The notes below the pieces were generated by a model. The model had not been told where the DNA came from and searched no databases. It saw only the letters and a program-made list of their open reading frames with translations. The translations under genes were made by a program, and so were the position numbers. Shown here in pieces: positions 1 to 5,588 of a DNA stretch of 8,827 nt (position 1 is the stretch's first letter; the number at the start of each line of letters is the position of its first letter). Source of the DNA: an uncultured Collinsella sp. (lineage in GTDB: Bacteria; Actinomycetota; Coriobacteriia; Coriobacteriales; Coriobacteriaceae); assembly GCA_900552425.1 (NCBI GenBank), contig URZR01000066.1, forward strand, positions 1 to 8,827, given 5' to 3'.

Positions 1-273
1 GTAGTGGTGATATTGTACAATCTGATAACTGGTTCTCCTTTCAAGGTCCTCGCGGCGCCAGGCGTGCCCGGCAAAGAGGATCTCCCCGGCTGTCGGCCGC
101 AACATCCCGCAGATCATCTTGAGCGTTGTCGACTTGCCGGCGCCGTTGGGACCGAGCAGCCCGTACACCTCGCCCTCGCGGATATGAAGGCTCACGTCGG
201 CCACGGCGTCCTGCGCCTGGTCGCCGCGGCCGAAGCGCTTGGTGAGCCCACGCGTCTCGAGCATGTAACCCAT
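1..273 (-). CDS. ABC transporter ATP-binding protein, BcrA/lantibiotic-export type (partial, runs off the left edge)
   Basis: This is the N-terminal 91 codons of an ABC ATPase, the cytoplasmic energy subunit of an exporter. Read on the minus strand, it starts at ATG 273-271, preceded by AGAAAGGA seven bases upstream. A Walker A motif GPNGAGKST lies at residues 41-49. The surrounding pattern (METRGLTK-like start, GEVYGLLG before Walker A, then LRPTAGEILFAGHAWRREDL) is typical of the BcrA/NisF/drug-resistance subfamily, whose members are about 300 residues and work with a separate membrane permease. The Q-loop, signature and Walker B motifs would lie outside the window. In the family, the segment after residue 77 normally continues as an IGxLIE-like stretch. 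Here the last 14 codons (bases 1-42) do not resemble that and are much less GC-rich, so the gene may be broken or joined to other DNA at base ~42. Substrate unknown; lantibiotic or antibiotic self-protection is only a family-level guess. Confidence 0.82.
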   Translation of the reverse strand, partial: MGYMLETRGLTKRFGRGDQAQDAVADVSLHIREGEVYGLLGPNGAGKSTTLKMICGMLRPTAGEILFAGHAWRREDLERRTSYQIVQYHHY

Positions 274-483
274 GGGTTTATCCTTTCTCTTCCGGGAGCG
301 CGGGCCGAGTCACCGTGCCCGCGCGCCTTACCTTTCGGGTTCACCATCCATGGTGGGGCGCGTTTCTAACGAAGCCGTAACGGCCGTTGGGCTCTTTTGG
401 TGCCAGCCCTTCTCGACCCGCGCATCATGATTAATTTGCTTAAAGCAACAACTTTCCCGATCGATGTAATCACCGAATCAAAA

Positions 484-542
484 CGTGTACATCACCCTCC
501 AAAACCGACATTTTTCGGCATGTTTGGAGGCTGATGTACACG
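484..542. repeat. Long imperfect inverted repeat (hairpin) between divergent genes
   Basis: The outer arms CGTGTACATCA (484-494) and TGATGTACACG (532-542) are perfect complements over 11 bp. After one C/C mismatch, CCTCCAAA (496-503) pairs with TTTGGAGG (523-530) for 8 more bp. Inside, CCGA (505-508) pairs with TCGG (515-518) around a 6-base loop. Each outer arm contains the palindrome TGTACA. The element sits between two genes transcribed away from it, so it is badly placed to be a terminator for either one, and no run of T follows it on either side. It could be a large operator, an intergenic palindromic repeat (REP/MITE-like) or a structured RNA. Only the structure is established here. Confidence 0.75.
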
Positions 543-604
543 AATGTGAAATCCACCGCCGCCCAAAAGCGCCTTCCTCATGTCTGGACTCTCTATGCTT
601 ACGC

Positions 605-633
605 TGGATAGACATCGCAGGAACGGGTATAGT
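605..633 (+). promoter_or_regulatory. Likely promoter of the phosphatidyltransferase gene/operon
   Basis: TATAGT (628-633) matches the -10 consensus at 5 of 6 positions. TGGATA (605-610) matches the -35 consensus at 4 of 6 with a 17-base spacer. Transcription would begin near 640, which places the GTG at 670 about 30 bases into the message and excludes in-frame ATGs further upstream as starts. Confidence 0.5.
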
Positions 634-669
634 AGCGAAAGTTTTGTCGTTAACCAGCGGGGGAGTCCT

Positions 670-1374
670 GTGGGCATCAAAAAGAAGATCAAAAAGGAGC
701 TTATCGGCACTTCCGATTACCCGTCGAATAAGATCTTTACGATCTCCAATTTCATCACCTTTACGCGCCTGATCCTCACCCTGGTATTTCTGTACCTGTT
801 TGTGACGGATAACAACCGCGTCATCGCCATCGTTATCTACGCCGTTGCCGCCTCTACCGACTGGATGGACGGTCAGATCGCCCGCATGACCAAGACGGTC
901 TCGTGGCTCGGCAAGGTCATGGATCCCATCTGCGACCGTGCGCTGCTGTTCACCGGCGTACTTGGGCTGGTGGTCCGCGGAGAGCTGCCCATCTGGGTCT
1001 GCGTGCTCATTATTGGCCGCGACATCTATCTGGGCATCGGCACGCTTATCGTTCGTCATTATCACCGTCGCCCCATCGATGTCGTCTTTCCCGGAAAGAT
1101 TGCCACTGCACTGCTCATGACCGGCTTCTCGCTCATGCTGCTCGGGTTCCCCGTTATTGACGGCCTGCATCTTTTACCTTCAACCCTTACGGCCTTCCCG
1201 GGCCTCAACGGAAGCTCGGTGCCCCTCGGCATCTTCTTTGTGTACGGCGGCGTGATCTTCTCCATGCTCACGGCTGTCATCTATTCCATTAAGGGCGGAG
1301 TGGCCATTAAACAGGCTCTCGCGCATCCCGAGGACGAGGACATCGACTTTCTGAACCCTGAAATCGAAGACTGA
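670..1374 (+). CDS. CDP-alcohol phosphatidyltransferase family membrane protein (phospholipid headgroup transfer)
   Basis: A 234-residue integral membrane enzyme that would exchange the CMP of a CDP-alcohol for an alcohol acceptor at the cytoplasmic membrane, a step of phospholipid synthesis. The family signature DGxxARx8Gx3Dx3D is complete, with D67, G68, A71, R72, G81, D85 and D89, plus D64 just before it. About six hydrophobic segments are visible (roughly 25-45, 51-62, 91-102, 107-126, 144-163, 186-206), followed by an acidic tail. I chose the GTG at 670 because a GGGGGAG stretch lies just upstream and the promoter at 628-633 would exclude the in-frame ATGs at 580 and 595. The acceptor cannot be read from sequence: glycerol-3-phosphate (PgsA type), inositol phosphate or another alcohol are all possible. 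The mycobacterial gene in the equivalent position near garA is called pgsA2. It is the first gene of a plus-strand block; the next gene starts 66 bases on, with no terminator seen between. Confidence 0.88.
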   Translation: MGIKKKIKKELIGTSDYPSNKIFTISNFITFTRLILTLVFLYLFVTDNNRVIAIVIYAVAASTDWMDGQIARMTKTVSWLGKVMDPICDRALLFTGVLGLVVRGELPIWVCVLIIGRDIYLGIGTLIVRHYHRRPIDVVFPGKIATALLMTGFSLMLLGFPVIDGLHLLPSTLTAFPGLNGSSVPLGIFFVYGGVIFSMLTAVIYSIKGGVAIKQALAHPEDEDIDFLNPEIED

Positions 1375-1440
1375 TTCGTTGGGGTATGATTACGTACGGT
1401 TCATTATTTGCGGCACGTCCGCGATAAGTTAGGGGTTGTC

Positions 1441-1875
1441 ATGGACAACATGGTTAACAATATGCCTCAGAATGATAAGACTGCTGACGCTACCTGCGTA
1501 TTCCGCGTGCCTTCAAGCGACGTCACCGTTCCCGACCTCATGGCCAACGTGCGCATCACCGCACCCGTTCTGTCCATCGTCAAGGGTCCGCAGACTGGTG
1601 CCGCCTTTGAGCTCGAGGACGACGTGACCACCATCGGCCGCGATCCTGCGAACGGCATCTTCCTCAATGACATGACCGTTTCGCGTAGCCACGCGCGCAT
1701 TATTCGCGAGGGCCTCGGCGCTCGCATTGAGGACCTGGGCTCGCTCAATGGCACCTGGGTCGACGGCGCCATTGTCAACGCGGCCCCGCTGCACGATGGT
1801 TCTTCCGTCCAGATCGGTACGTTTACGCTCATCTACCACGAGAGCACGCCGGAGCGCATCGAAACCGGTGAGTAG
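1441..1875 (+). CDS. garA: GarA/OdhI-like FHA-domain signalling protein
   Basis: A 144-residue cytoplasmic protein made of a short N-terminal tail and one FHA (phosphothreonine-binding) domain, about residues 42-132. FHA landmarks are GR at 66-67, SRSHA at 81-85 and the loop DLGSLNGTWV at 98-107 with N103. The resemblance to mycobacterial GarA and corynebacterial OdhI is close, including FLNDMTVSRSHA and VQIGTF near the C-terminus. In those proteins the FHA domain binds enzymes of 2-oxoglutarate/glutamate metabolism, and phosphorylation of a tail ETTSVFR motif by Ser/Thr kinases switches it off. Here the tail reads DATCVFR (residues 16-22): T18 aligns with the PknB site, while the preceding PknG-site threonine is Ala17. 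I chose ATG 1441 because AGGGG sits five bases upstream; in-frame ATGs at 1450 and 1462 lack that spacing. Only three bases separate it from the MerR gene, so the two are surely co-transcribed. Targets in this organism are unknown. Confidence 0.87.
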   Translation: MDNMVNNMPQNDKTADATCVFRVPSSDVTVPDLMANVRITAPVLSIVKGPQTGAAFELEDDVTTIGRDPANGIFLNDMTVSRSHARIIREGLGARIEDLGSLNGTWVDGAIVNAAPLHDGSSVQIGTFTLIYHESTPERIETGE

Positions 1876-1878
1876 GGC

Positions 1879-2757
1879 ATGGCCGAACGCAACTATCTGA
1901 GTATCGGCCAAGTCGTCAACCTTCTTCGAGGCGCATACCCCGATCTTTCGAACTCAAAAATTAGATTTCTAGAAGATGAGGGGCTCATTACCCCTCATCG
2001 TACGCCTAAGGGATACCGTCAATACTCTAAGGAGGACGTTGATCGCCTGGAGGTCATCCTGCATTTGCAGAAGACCCGCTACATGCCGCTCAACGTGATT
2101 AAGCAGCGCTTGGAAAACGCCACGGACCTGTCAACGCTCGCCTACGAGGTGGGCTTGCTGTCCGATGTTCCGCTCAAGACGGAGCCCAAGGAGACTAAGC
2201 AAAAGCTGCATCCCATCGAGACCATTCCCGATATGCTGGGCGTCGAGATTTCGTTTATCCGCTCGCTCGCCGAGAACGACCTCATTCGCATCATCAAGAG
2301 TCCGCAGAATCGTGAGCTCGTCGATGGTCGCGATTTTCCAATCATCCGCTACTGCTCCGAGCTGTCACGCTTCCATATCGAGCCCCGCAACCTGCGTCAG
2401 TACGTGTCTTCCGCCAACCGCGAGTCCTCGATGTTTGAGCAGGTGCTCGTGAGCATGCTCGGCATGGATACCTCCGATGACGAGCGCGACGCCAAGCTCG
2501 AGCGTGCGTTTAAGAAGCTTCACGACCTGACCGAGGGTGTGCACACTGCGCTGCTCAAGAACCGCGTTTTTGAGTCGCTCAACGCCGTGGTCGAGGACGC
2601 CGACATCGATGCACTCGATGAGGAAATCACTCGCTCCGAGTCCACCAAAGCCAAAAACGAAGAGATAGCCACGCCGGCTTCGCACGAGGATTCTCTCGTA
2701 AAGCCGCTCAAGGTCGTCGCCCCTTCGCACTCCGGCACCGCCACGGCGGGCAAATAA
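1879..2757 (+). CDS. ftsR: MerR-family transcriptional regulator, FtsR/Rv1828 type
   Basis: A 292-residue DNA-binding regulator. Residues 7-82 form a MerR-type winged helix with SKIRFLEDEGLITP at 26-39, GYRQYS at 45-50 and a downstream helix with YMPLNVIKQRL at 68-78. This pattern closely matches M. tuberculosis Rv1828 and C. glutamicum FtsR, the latter known as an activator of ftsZ. A second region (about 112-175), containing IPDMLGVEISFIRSLAENDLI, resembles the C-terminal domain of that subfamily. The last ~50 residues are acidic then low-complexity and probably disordered. It starts three bases after the GarA-like gene, with GGTGAG inside that gene's end serving as ribosome-binding site; the garA/odhI–ftsR pairing is the same in mycobacteria and corynebacteria. 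A link to division-gene control is inferred from homologues. Within the HTH coding region (1951-1999) lie an AT-rich codon cluster and a perfect 9-bp inverted repeat. Confidence 0.86.
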   Translation: MAERNYLSIGQVVNLLRGAYPDLSNSKIRFLEDEGLITPHRTPKGYRQYSKEDVDRLEVILHLQKTRYMPLNVIKQRLENATDLSTLAYEVGLLSDVPLKTEPKETKQKLHPIETIPDMLGVEISFIRSLAENDLIRIIKSPQNRELVDGRDFPIIRYCSELSRFHIEPRNLRQYVSSANRESSMFEQVLVSMLGMDTSDDERDAKLERAFKKLHDLTEGVHTALLKNRVFESLNAVVEDADIDALDEEITRSESTKAKNEEIATPASHEDSLVKPLKVVAPSHSGTATAGK

Positions 2758-2797
2758 CCGCTGCCGCTTCTCCGGCAACCCATTGAAAGGTCATGCA

Positions 2798-3328
2798 ATG
2801 TACGACTTCGAATCTCAAATCGTCGACATCCCCGACTATCCCGAGCCCGGAGTCGTCTTTAAAGACATCACGCCGCTCTTTGGCAATCCCGAGGCGCTCA
2901 AAGCCATGACCGATGCCCTCGCCGAGCACTTTGCCGGCATGGGGATCACCAAGGTCGTGGGTCCCGAGGCTCGCGGCTTTATGGTTGGCGTACCGGTGGC
3001 TGTAGCCCTTGGCGCCGGCTTTGTTCCCGCACGTAAACCGGGCAAGCTGCCGCGCGAGACCGTAAGCCAGAGCTACGAGCTCGAGTACGGCACCGATTCA
3101 ATTGAGATCCATGCCGACGCTATCAGCTCTAAAGATACCGTGTTGATTCTGGACGACTTGGTCGCGACGGGCGGAACCGTCGAGGCAACAGGTAAACTGG
3201 TGCGAGATATGGGCGCAAAGCTTATCGGTTACGGTTGTATACTTGAGCTTGCGTTTCTCAACCCGCGCGAGAAGCTCACGCCGTCTGATGACGATGTGGA
3301 GCTCTTTAGCCTGGTGACGGTAGGCTAG
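2798..3328 (+). CDS. apt: Adenine phosphoribosyltransferase
   Basis: A 176-residue cytosolic purine-salvage enzyme that makes AMP from adenine and PRPP. The N-terminal IVDIPDYPEPGVVFKDITPLF-like segment (residues 8-28) is characteristic of bacterial Apt. It is followed by GPEARGF (55-61), RKPGKLP (79-85), and the PRPP-binding loop VLILDDLVATGGT (115-127) with acidic D119-D120. Length matches the family (about 170-180). I chose ATG 2798 because GAAAGG lies seven bases upstream and the protein then begins at the usual family position; an in-frame TTG at 2783 would overlap that ribosome-binding site. The gene follows ftsR by 40 bases with only a weak 5-bp hairpin between, and precedes the NlpC/P60 gene by 32 bases, so it is likely in the same operon. 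No frameshift or missing key residue was noticed. Confidence 0.95.
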   Translation: MYDFESQIVDIPDYPEPGVVFKDITPLFGNPEALKAMTDALAEHFAGMGITKVVGPEARGFMVGVPVAVALGAGFVPARKPGKLPRETVSQSYELEYGTDSIEIHADAISSKDTVLILDDLVATGGTVEATGKLVRDMGAKLIGYGCILELAFLNPREKLTPSDDDVELFSLVTVG

Positions 3329-3360
3329 CCGTTACCCTTAGTTACTGGAAAGGAAGCTAC

Positions 3361-4473
3361 ATGCGCACAGCAAACACGCACAAAAATATGGCACGCTGCG
3401 CTGCTACGGCAACCCTCGCTTGTGTTTTGGGCTTGGGCCTCGCGGCTCCTGCCTACGCCGATACCGCATCCGACCTTGCCGCTGCTCGTACGAAACTCGA
3501 GCAGATCGGCACCCAAACCCAGCAGATTTACGATGAGCTTGCCACGCAGACGCAGGCGCTCGATCAGACTGCCGGCGAGATCACGCAAAAGCAGCAGGAG
3601 ATCGCCGATGGTCAGGCCAAGCTCTCGACCTATGTCGCCGGCGAGTACAAAACCGGCGGTCTGAGCCTGCTTCAGGTTTTGACGGGTGTCGATGATCTGA
3701 GCGATATGCTCAACCGTCTGTTCTACTACGGCAAAGTTTCCGATAAGCAAGCTCAGACCATTCAAGAGGTCAAGGAGCTTAAGCAGCAGCTCACCGATAA
3801 GCAGGCCGAGCAGGAGAAGAACGTCGCCGCGACGCAAAAGAAGGTCGACGAGCTTAACGCCCAGCAGGCTGAAGCCCAGAACGTCGTAAATTCCCTGGAT
3901 TCGCAGCTGCAGGCCGAGCTTGCCGCCGAGGCCGAGGCCAATGCCGCGCTGCAGGCCGGCATCAACGCTAGCACCGCCGAGAAGGCCACGGTGAGCAACG
4001 AGACTGCCGGTACGACCGAGAACACCAACAATGGCGGCCAGACCAACAATAACAACAACCAGGGCGGCAACACGCCGGCTCCCGCACCGCAGCCTGCCCC
4101 CACGCCCGCTCCGGCTCCCACGCCTTCGGCACCGAGTCAGTCTGTTGATGGTGGCTCCGTTGTTTCGCGCGCCTACAGCAAGCTCGGCTATGCGTATTCT
4201 TGGGGCGGCATTGGACCGAACAGCTTTGACTGCTCCGGTTTTGTAAGCTATTGCCTCACGGGACGCTACTGCCGTCTGGGCACCACGGTCGACTTCATGG
4301 GTTGGACCCGTGTGTCCGATCCGCAACCCGGCGATGTTGTGGTTAACTCCTACCATACCGGCATTTATATCGGTAATGGTCAGATGATCCATGCTTCCGA
4401 CTACAAAACGGGCGTCATCATCAGCTCCGTTGCCGCCGGCATGAACAACAACTATATCTTCGTGCGCTACTAA
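3361..4473 (+). CDS. Secreted coiled-coil NlpC/P60 peptidoglycan hydrolase
   Basis: A 370-residue exported cell-wall endopeptidase. A signal peptide is visible: basic start, hydrophobic core at about 17-28, and cleavage probably after AYA at 31-33. Residues 35-200 are rich in heptad-like Gln/Glu/Ala/Leu and resemble the PcsB/CwlO-type coiled-coil module, including YVAGEYKTGGLSLLQVLTG (91-109). A linker of about 40 residues follows, first Asn/Gly-rich (220-237) and then Pro/Ala repeats (238-258). The NlpC/P60 domain spans about 264-370, with catalytic Cys291 in DCSGF, His332 in YHTGIYIGNG and a third polar residue, probably His344, in MIHAS. Such enzymes cut peptide cross-links or stems in peptidoglycan, and the coiled coil often controls activity through an FtsEX-like partner; no ftsEX is present here. 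AAGGA six bases before ATG supports the start. It is the last gene before a strong terminator. Its position downstream of the FtsR-like regulator would fit a division-linked role, but that is inference. Confidence 0.93.
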   Translation: MRTANTHKNMARCAATATLACVLGLGLAAPAYADTASDLAAARTKLEQIGTQTQQIYDELATQTQALDQTAGEITQKQQEIADGQAKLSTYVAGEYKTGGLSLLQVLTGVDDLSDMLNRLFYYGKVSDKQAQTIQEVKELKQQLTDKQAEQEKNVAATQKKVDELNAQQAEAQNVVNSLDSQLQAELAAEAEANAALQAGINASTAEKATVSNETAGTTENTNNGGQTNNNNNQGGNTPAPAPQPAPTPAPAPTPSAPSQSVDGGSVVSRAYSKLGYAYSWGGIGPNSFDCSGFVSYCLTGRYCRLGTTVDFMGWTRVSDPQPGDVVVNSYHTGIYIGNGQMIHASDYKTGVIISSVAAGMNNNYIFVRY

Positions 4474-4497
4474 GTCACTCTGTATAGCAAACGAAGG

Positions 4498-4537
4498 TGA
4501 ACCTCGTGGCCTTTGAGCTGCGAGGTTCATTTATTTA
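4498..4537 (+). terminator. Intrinsic terminator after the NlpC/P60 gene
   Basis: TGAACCTCG (4498-4506) pairs perfectly with CGAGGTTCA (4521-4529) around a 14-base loop, followed by TTTATTTAT. It lies 24 bases after the stop codon and closes the plus-strand block. Confidence 0.85.
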
Positions 4538-4567
4538 TGACCGTGCTCCATACATGATCCTAATGTG

Positions 4568-4619
4568 CTAGTTTTCAATACTAGATGCACGCTTCATCGG
4601 TGAGCAATATAGCTATAAT
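4568..4619 (+). promoter_or_regulatory. DegV gene promoter with flanking dyads
   Basis: A perfect -10 box TATAAT lies at 4614-4619, giving a start near 4626, just ahead of the GAAAGGA ribosome-binding site (4636-4642). No good -35 is found at the expected distance (4591-4596 reads GCTTCA), suggesting a weak or activator-dependent promoter. The dyad CTAGT-N7-ACTAG (4568-4584) lies just upstream of the -35 position, and the palindrome TATAGCTATA (4608-4617) overlaps the -10; either could be an operator. No regulator can be assigned. Confidence 0.55.
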
Positions 4620-4648
4620 GATTGAGAAGCATATAGAAAGGACCCTCT

Positions 4649-5515
4649 ATGAGCTGGGCACTTATCTCCGATTCGAGCTGCAATCTCCGCGATTGGAACC
4701 CGACCGCGCCCCATACCACCTTTGCATTTGCACCCCTCAAAATACGAGTGGGGGAGCGCGATTTCGTCGATGACCTCACGCTCGACGTTCACGAACTCAA
4801 TTGCGCCGTGCAGGCGGAGTCGAGCGCTTCTTCGAGCGCCTGTCCGAGCGTAGGCGAGTGGACCGAACTCTTTAGACTTGCCGACAAGATGATTTGCATG
4901 CCCATCTCGGAGGGCGTATCGGGGAGCTATAACGCCGCCGCCACGGCACGCGATTTGGTTCTTGCCGAGGAACCGGACCGACAGATCCATCTGGTCAATT
5001 CACGCGCAGCCGGCGGCAAAATGGACCTGATTTTTTTGCTGTTCGACCGCTATCTCGCAAGCAATCCAGACGTTTCATTTGAGGAAGCCTGTGGCTATTT
5101 TGATGAGCTGGAACAGAACAGCAAGATCCTATTTAGCCTGTGCAATTACGAAAACCTTGCGAAGGCCGGACGTATCCCCAAGGCGGCCGGCGTTATTGCC
5201 AATAAACTCAACATTCGAGTTTTAGGCACGGCAAGCGAGGCGGGGGAGATTAAGCTCGTTGGTCACACCCGTGGCGAAAAGAAGATGCTTGGCAAGATTG
5301 TCGACACCATGGAGGCCGAGGGCTTTACCGGCGGCGAGGTTGTCATCGACCATGTCGAAAATGAGGCGGGCGCCCAGGCACTTGCAAGCCGCATTGTAGA
5401 GCATTGGCCTGGCTCCAAGACCATTATCATGCCCTGCAATGGACTGGATTCATACTATGCCGAGATGCACGGTCTTATTATCGGCTACGGCATGGGCGTG
5501 GCTTCGGGTCGATAA
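4649..5515 (+). CDS. DegV-family fatty-acid-binding protein (FakB-like)
   Basis: A 288-residue cytosolic protein of the DegV fold, which buries a long-chain fatty acid. In Firmicutes the FakB members present the fatty acid to the kinase FakA for activation and phospholipid incorporation. Family landmarks are SDSSCNL (7-13), a Ser-rich fatty-acid-headgroup loop SSSACPS (61-67), ISEGVSGSYNAA (86-97), VNSRAAGG (116-123), the mid-protein YENLAKAGRI (167-176), LNIRVLG (187-193) and a C-terminal GLIIGYGMG (275-283). Length is usual for the family (~280). Two mild oddities: Asn12 where many members have Asp, and a longer Ser/Ala-rich version of the usual TSQPS-like loop. GAAAGGA six bases upstream fixes the start. 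It forms its own transcription unit after a terminator, and no fakA-like kinase gene is in the window. The ligand and partner are inferred from family only. Confidence 0.9.
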   Translation: MSWALISDSSCNLRDWNPTAPHTTFAFAPLKIRVGERDFVDDLTLDVHELNCAVQAESSASSSACPSVGEWTELFRLADKMICMPISEGVSGSYNAAATARDLVLAEEPDRQIHLVNSRAAGGKMDLIFLLFDRYLASNPDVSFEEACGYFDELEQNSKILFSLCNYENLAKAGRIPKAAGVIANKLNIRVLGTASEAGEIKLVGHTRGEKKMLGKIVDTMEAEGFTGGEVVIDHVENEAGAQALASRIVEHWPGSKTIIMPCNGLDSYYAEMHGLIIGYGMGVASGR

Positions 5516-5520
5516 TGTCC

Positions 5521-5573
5521 AAATAAACAAACGTGCAGGCGGGACAAAGTGTCTGATGGCTCTTTGTCCCGCC
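5521..5573 (-). terminator. Intrinsic terminator shared by convergent genes, oriented best for the minus strand
   Basis: GGCGGGACAAAG (5538-5549) and CTTTGTCCCGCC (5562-5573) form a perfect 12-bp stem with a 12-base loop. On the minus strand the hairpin is followed by GTTTGTTTATTT, so it ends the DUF1836 transcript whose stop codon is 16 bases upstream. On the plus strand no T-run follows, so any termination of the DegV transcript here would be weaker. Confidence 0.85.
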
Positions 5574-5588
5574 CGTCCTGTACGTCGG

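Larger units (their letters stand above)
274..669. other. Divergent intergenic spacer (396 bases)
   Basis: No credible gene is visible between the two divergently read starts. The spacer holds the ribosome-binding site of the ABC gene, a 14-base dyad CACCAT-CC-ATGGTG (342-355), an AT-rich patch with a 13-base dyad TTGCTT-A-AAGCAA (436-448), the long inverted repeat at 484-542, and the promoter of the phosphatidyltransferase (605-633). The short dyads are possible operators, but nothing ties them to a named regulator. I could not pick a convincing -10/-35 pair for the ABC gene. Open frames here lack ribosome-binding sites and read through the inverted repeat. Confidence 0.6.

Noticed and set aside
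4..369. Plus-strand open frame of 121 codons at the left edge
   Set aside because: It is the antisense of the ABC ATPase plus spacer, has no ribosome-binding site and no recognisable motif; the minus strand carries a clear Walker A.
478..1170. Minus-strand 230-codon frame over the phosphatidyltransferase
   Set aside because: It is a shadow of a gene with a complete catalytic signature on the plus strand; its product is low-complexity and polar without motifs.
1361..1390. Possible internal promoter before the GarA-like gene (TATGAT at 1385-1390)
   Set aside because: The -10 match is 5 of 6, but no -35-like hexamer lies 16-18 bases upstream, so it is not called as a feature.
2762..2777. Small hairpin TGCCG/CGGCA between ftsR and apt
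   Set aside because: The stem is only 5 bp and no T-run follows; it is not convincing as a terminator.
3325..4530. Minus-strand 401-codon frame opposite the NlpC/P60 gene
   Set aside because: The long open frame arises from the Gln/Ala/Glu-rich codons of the real gene; no start site or domain is visible and it reads through the terminator.
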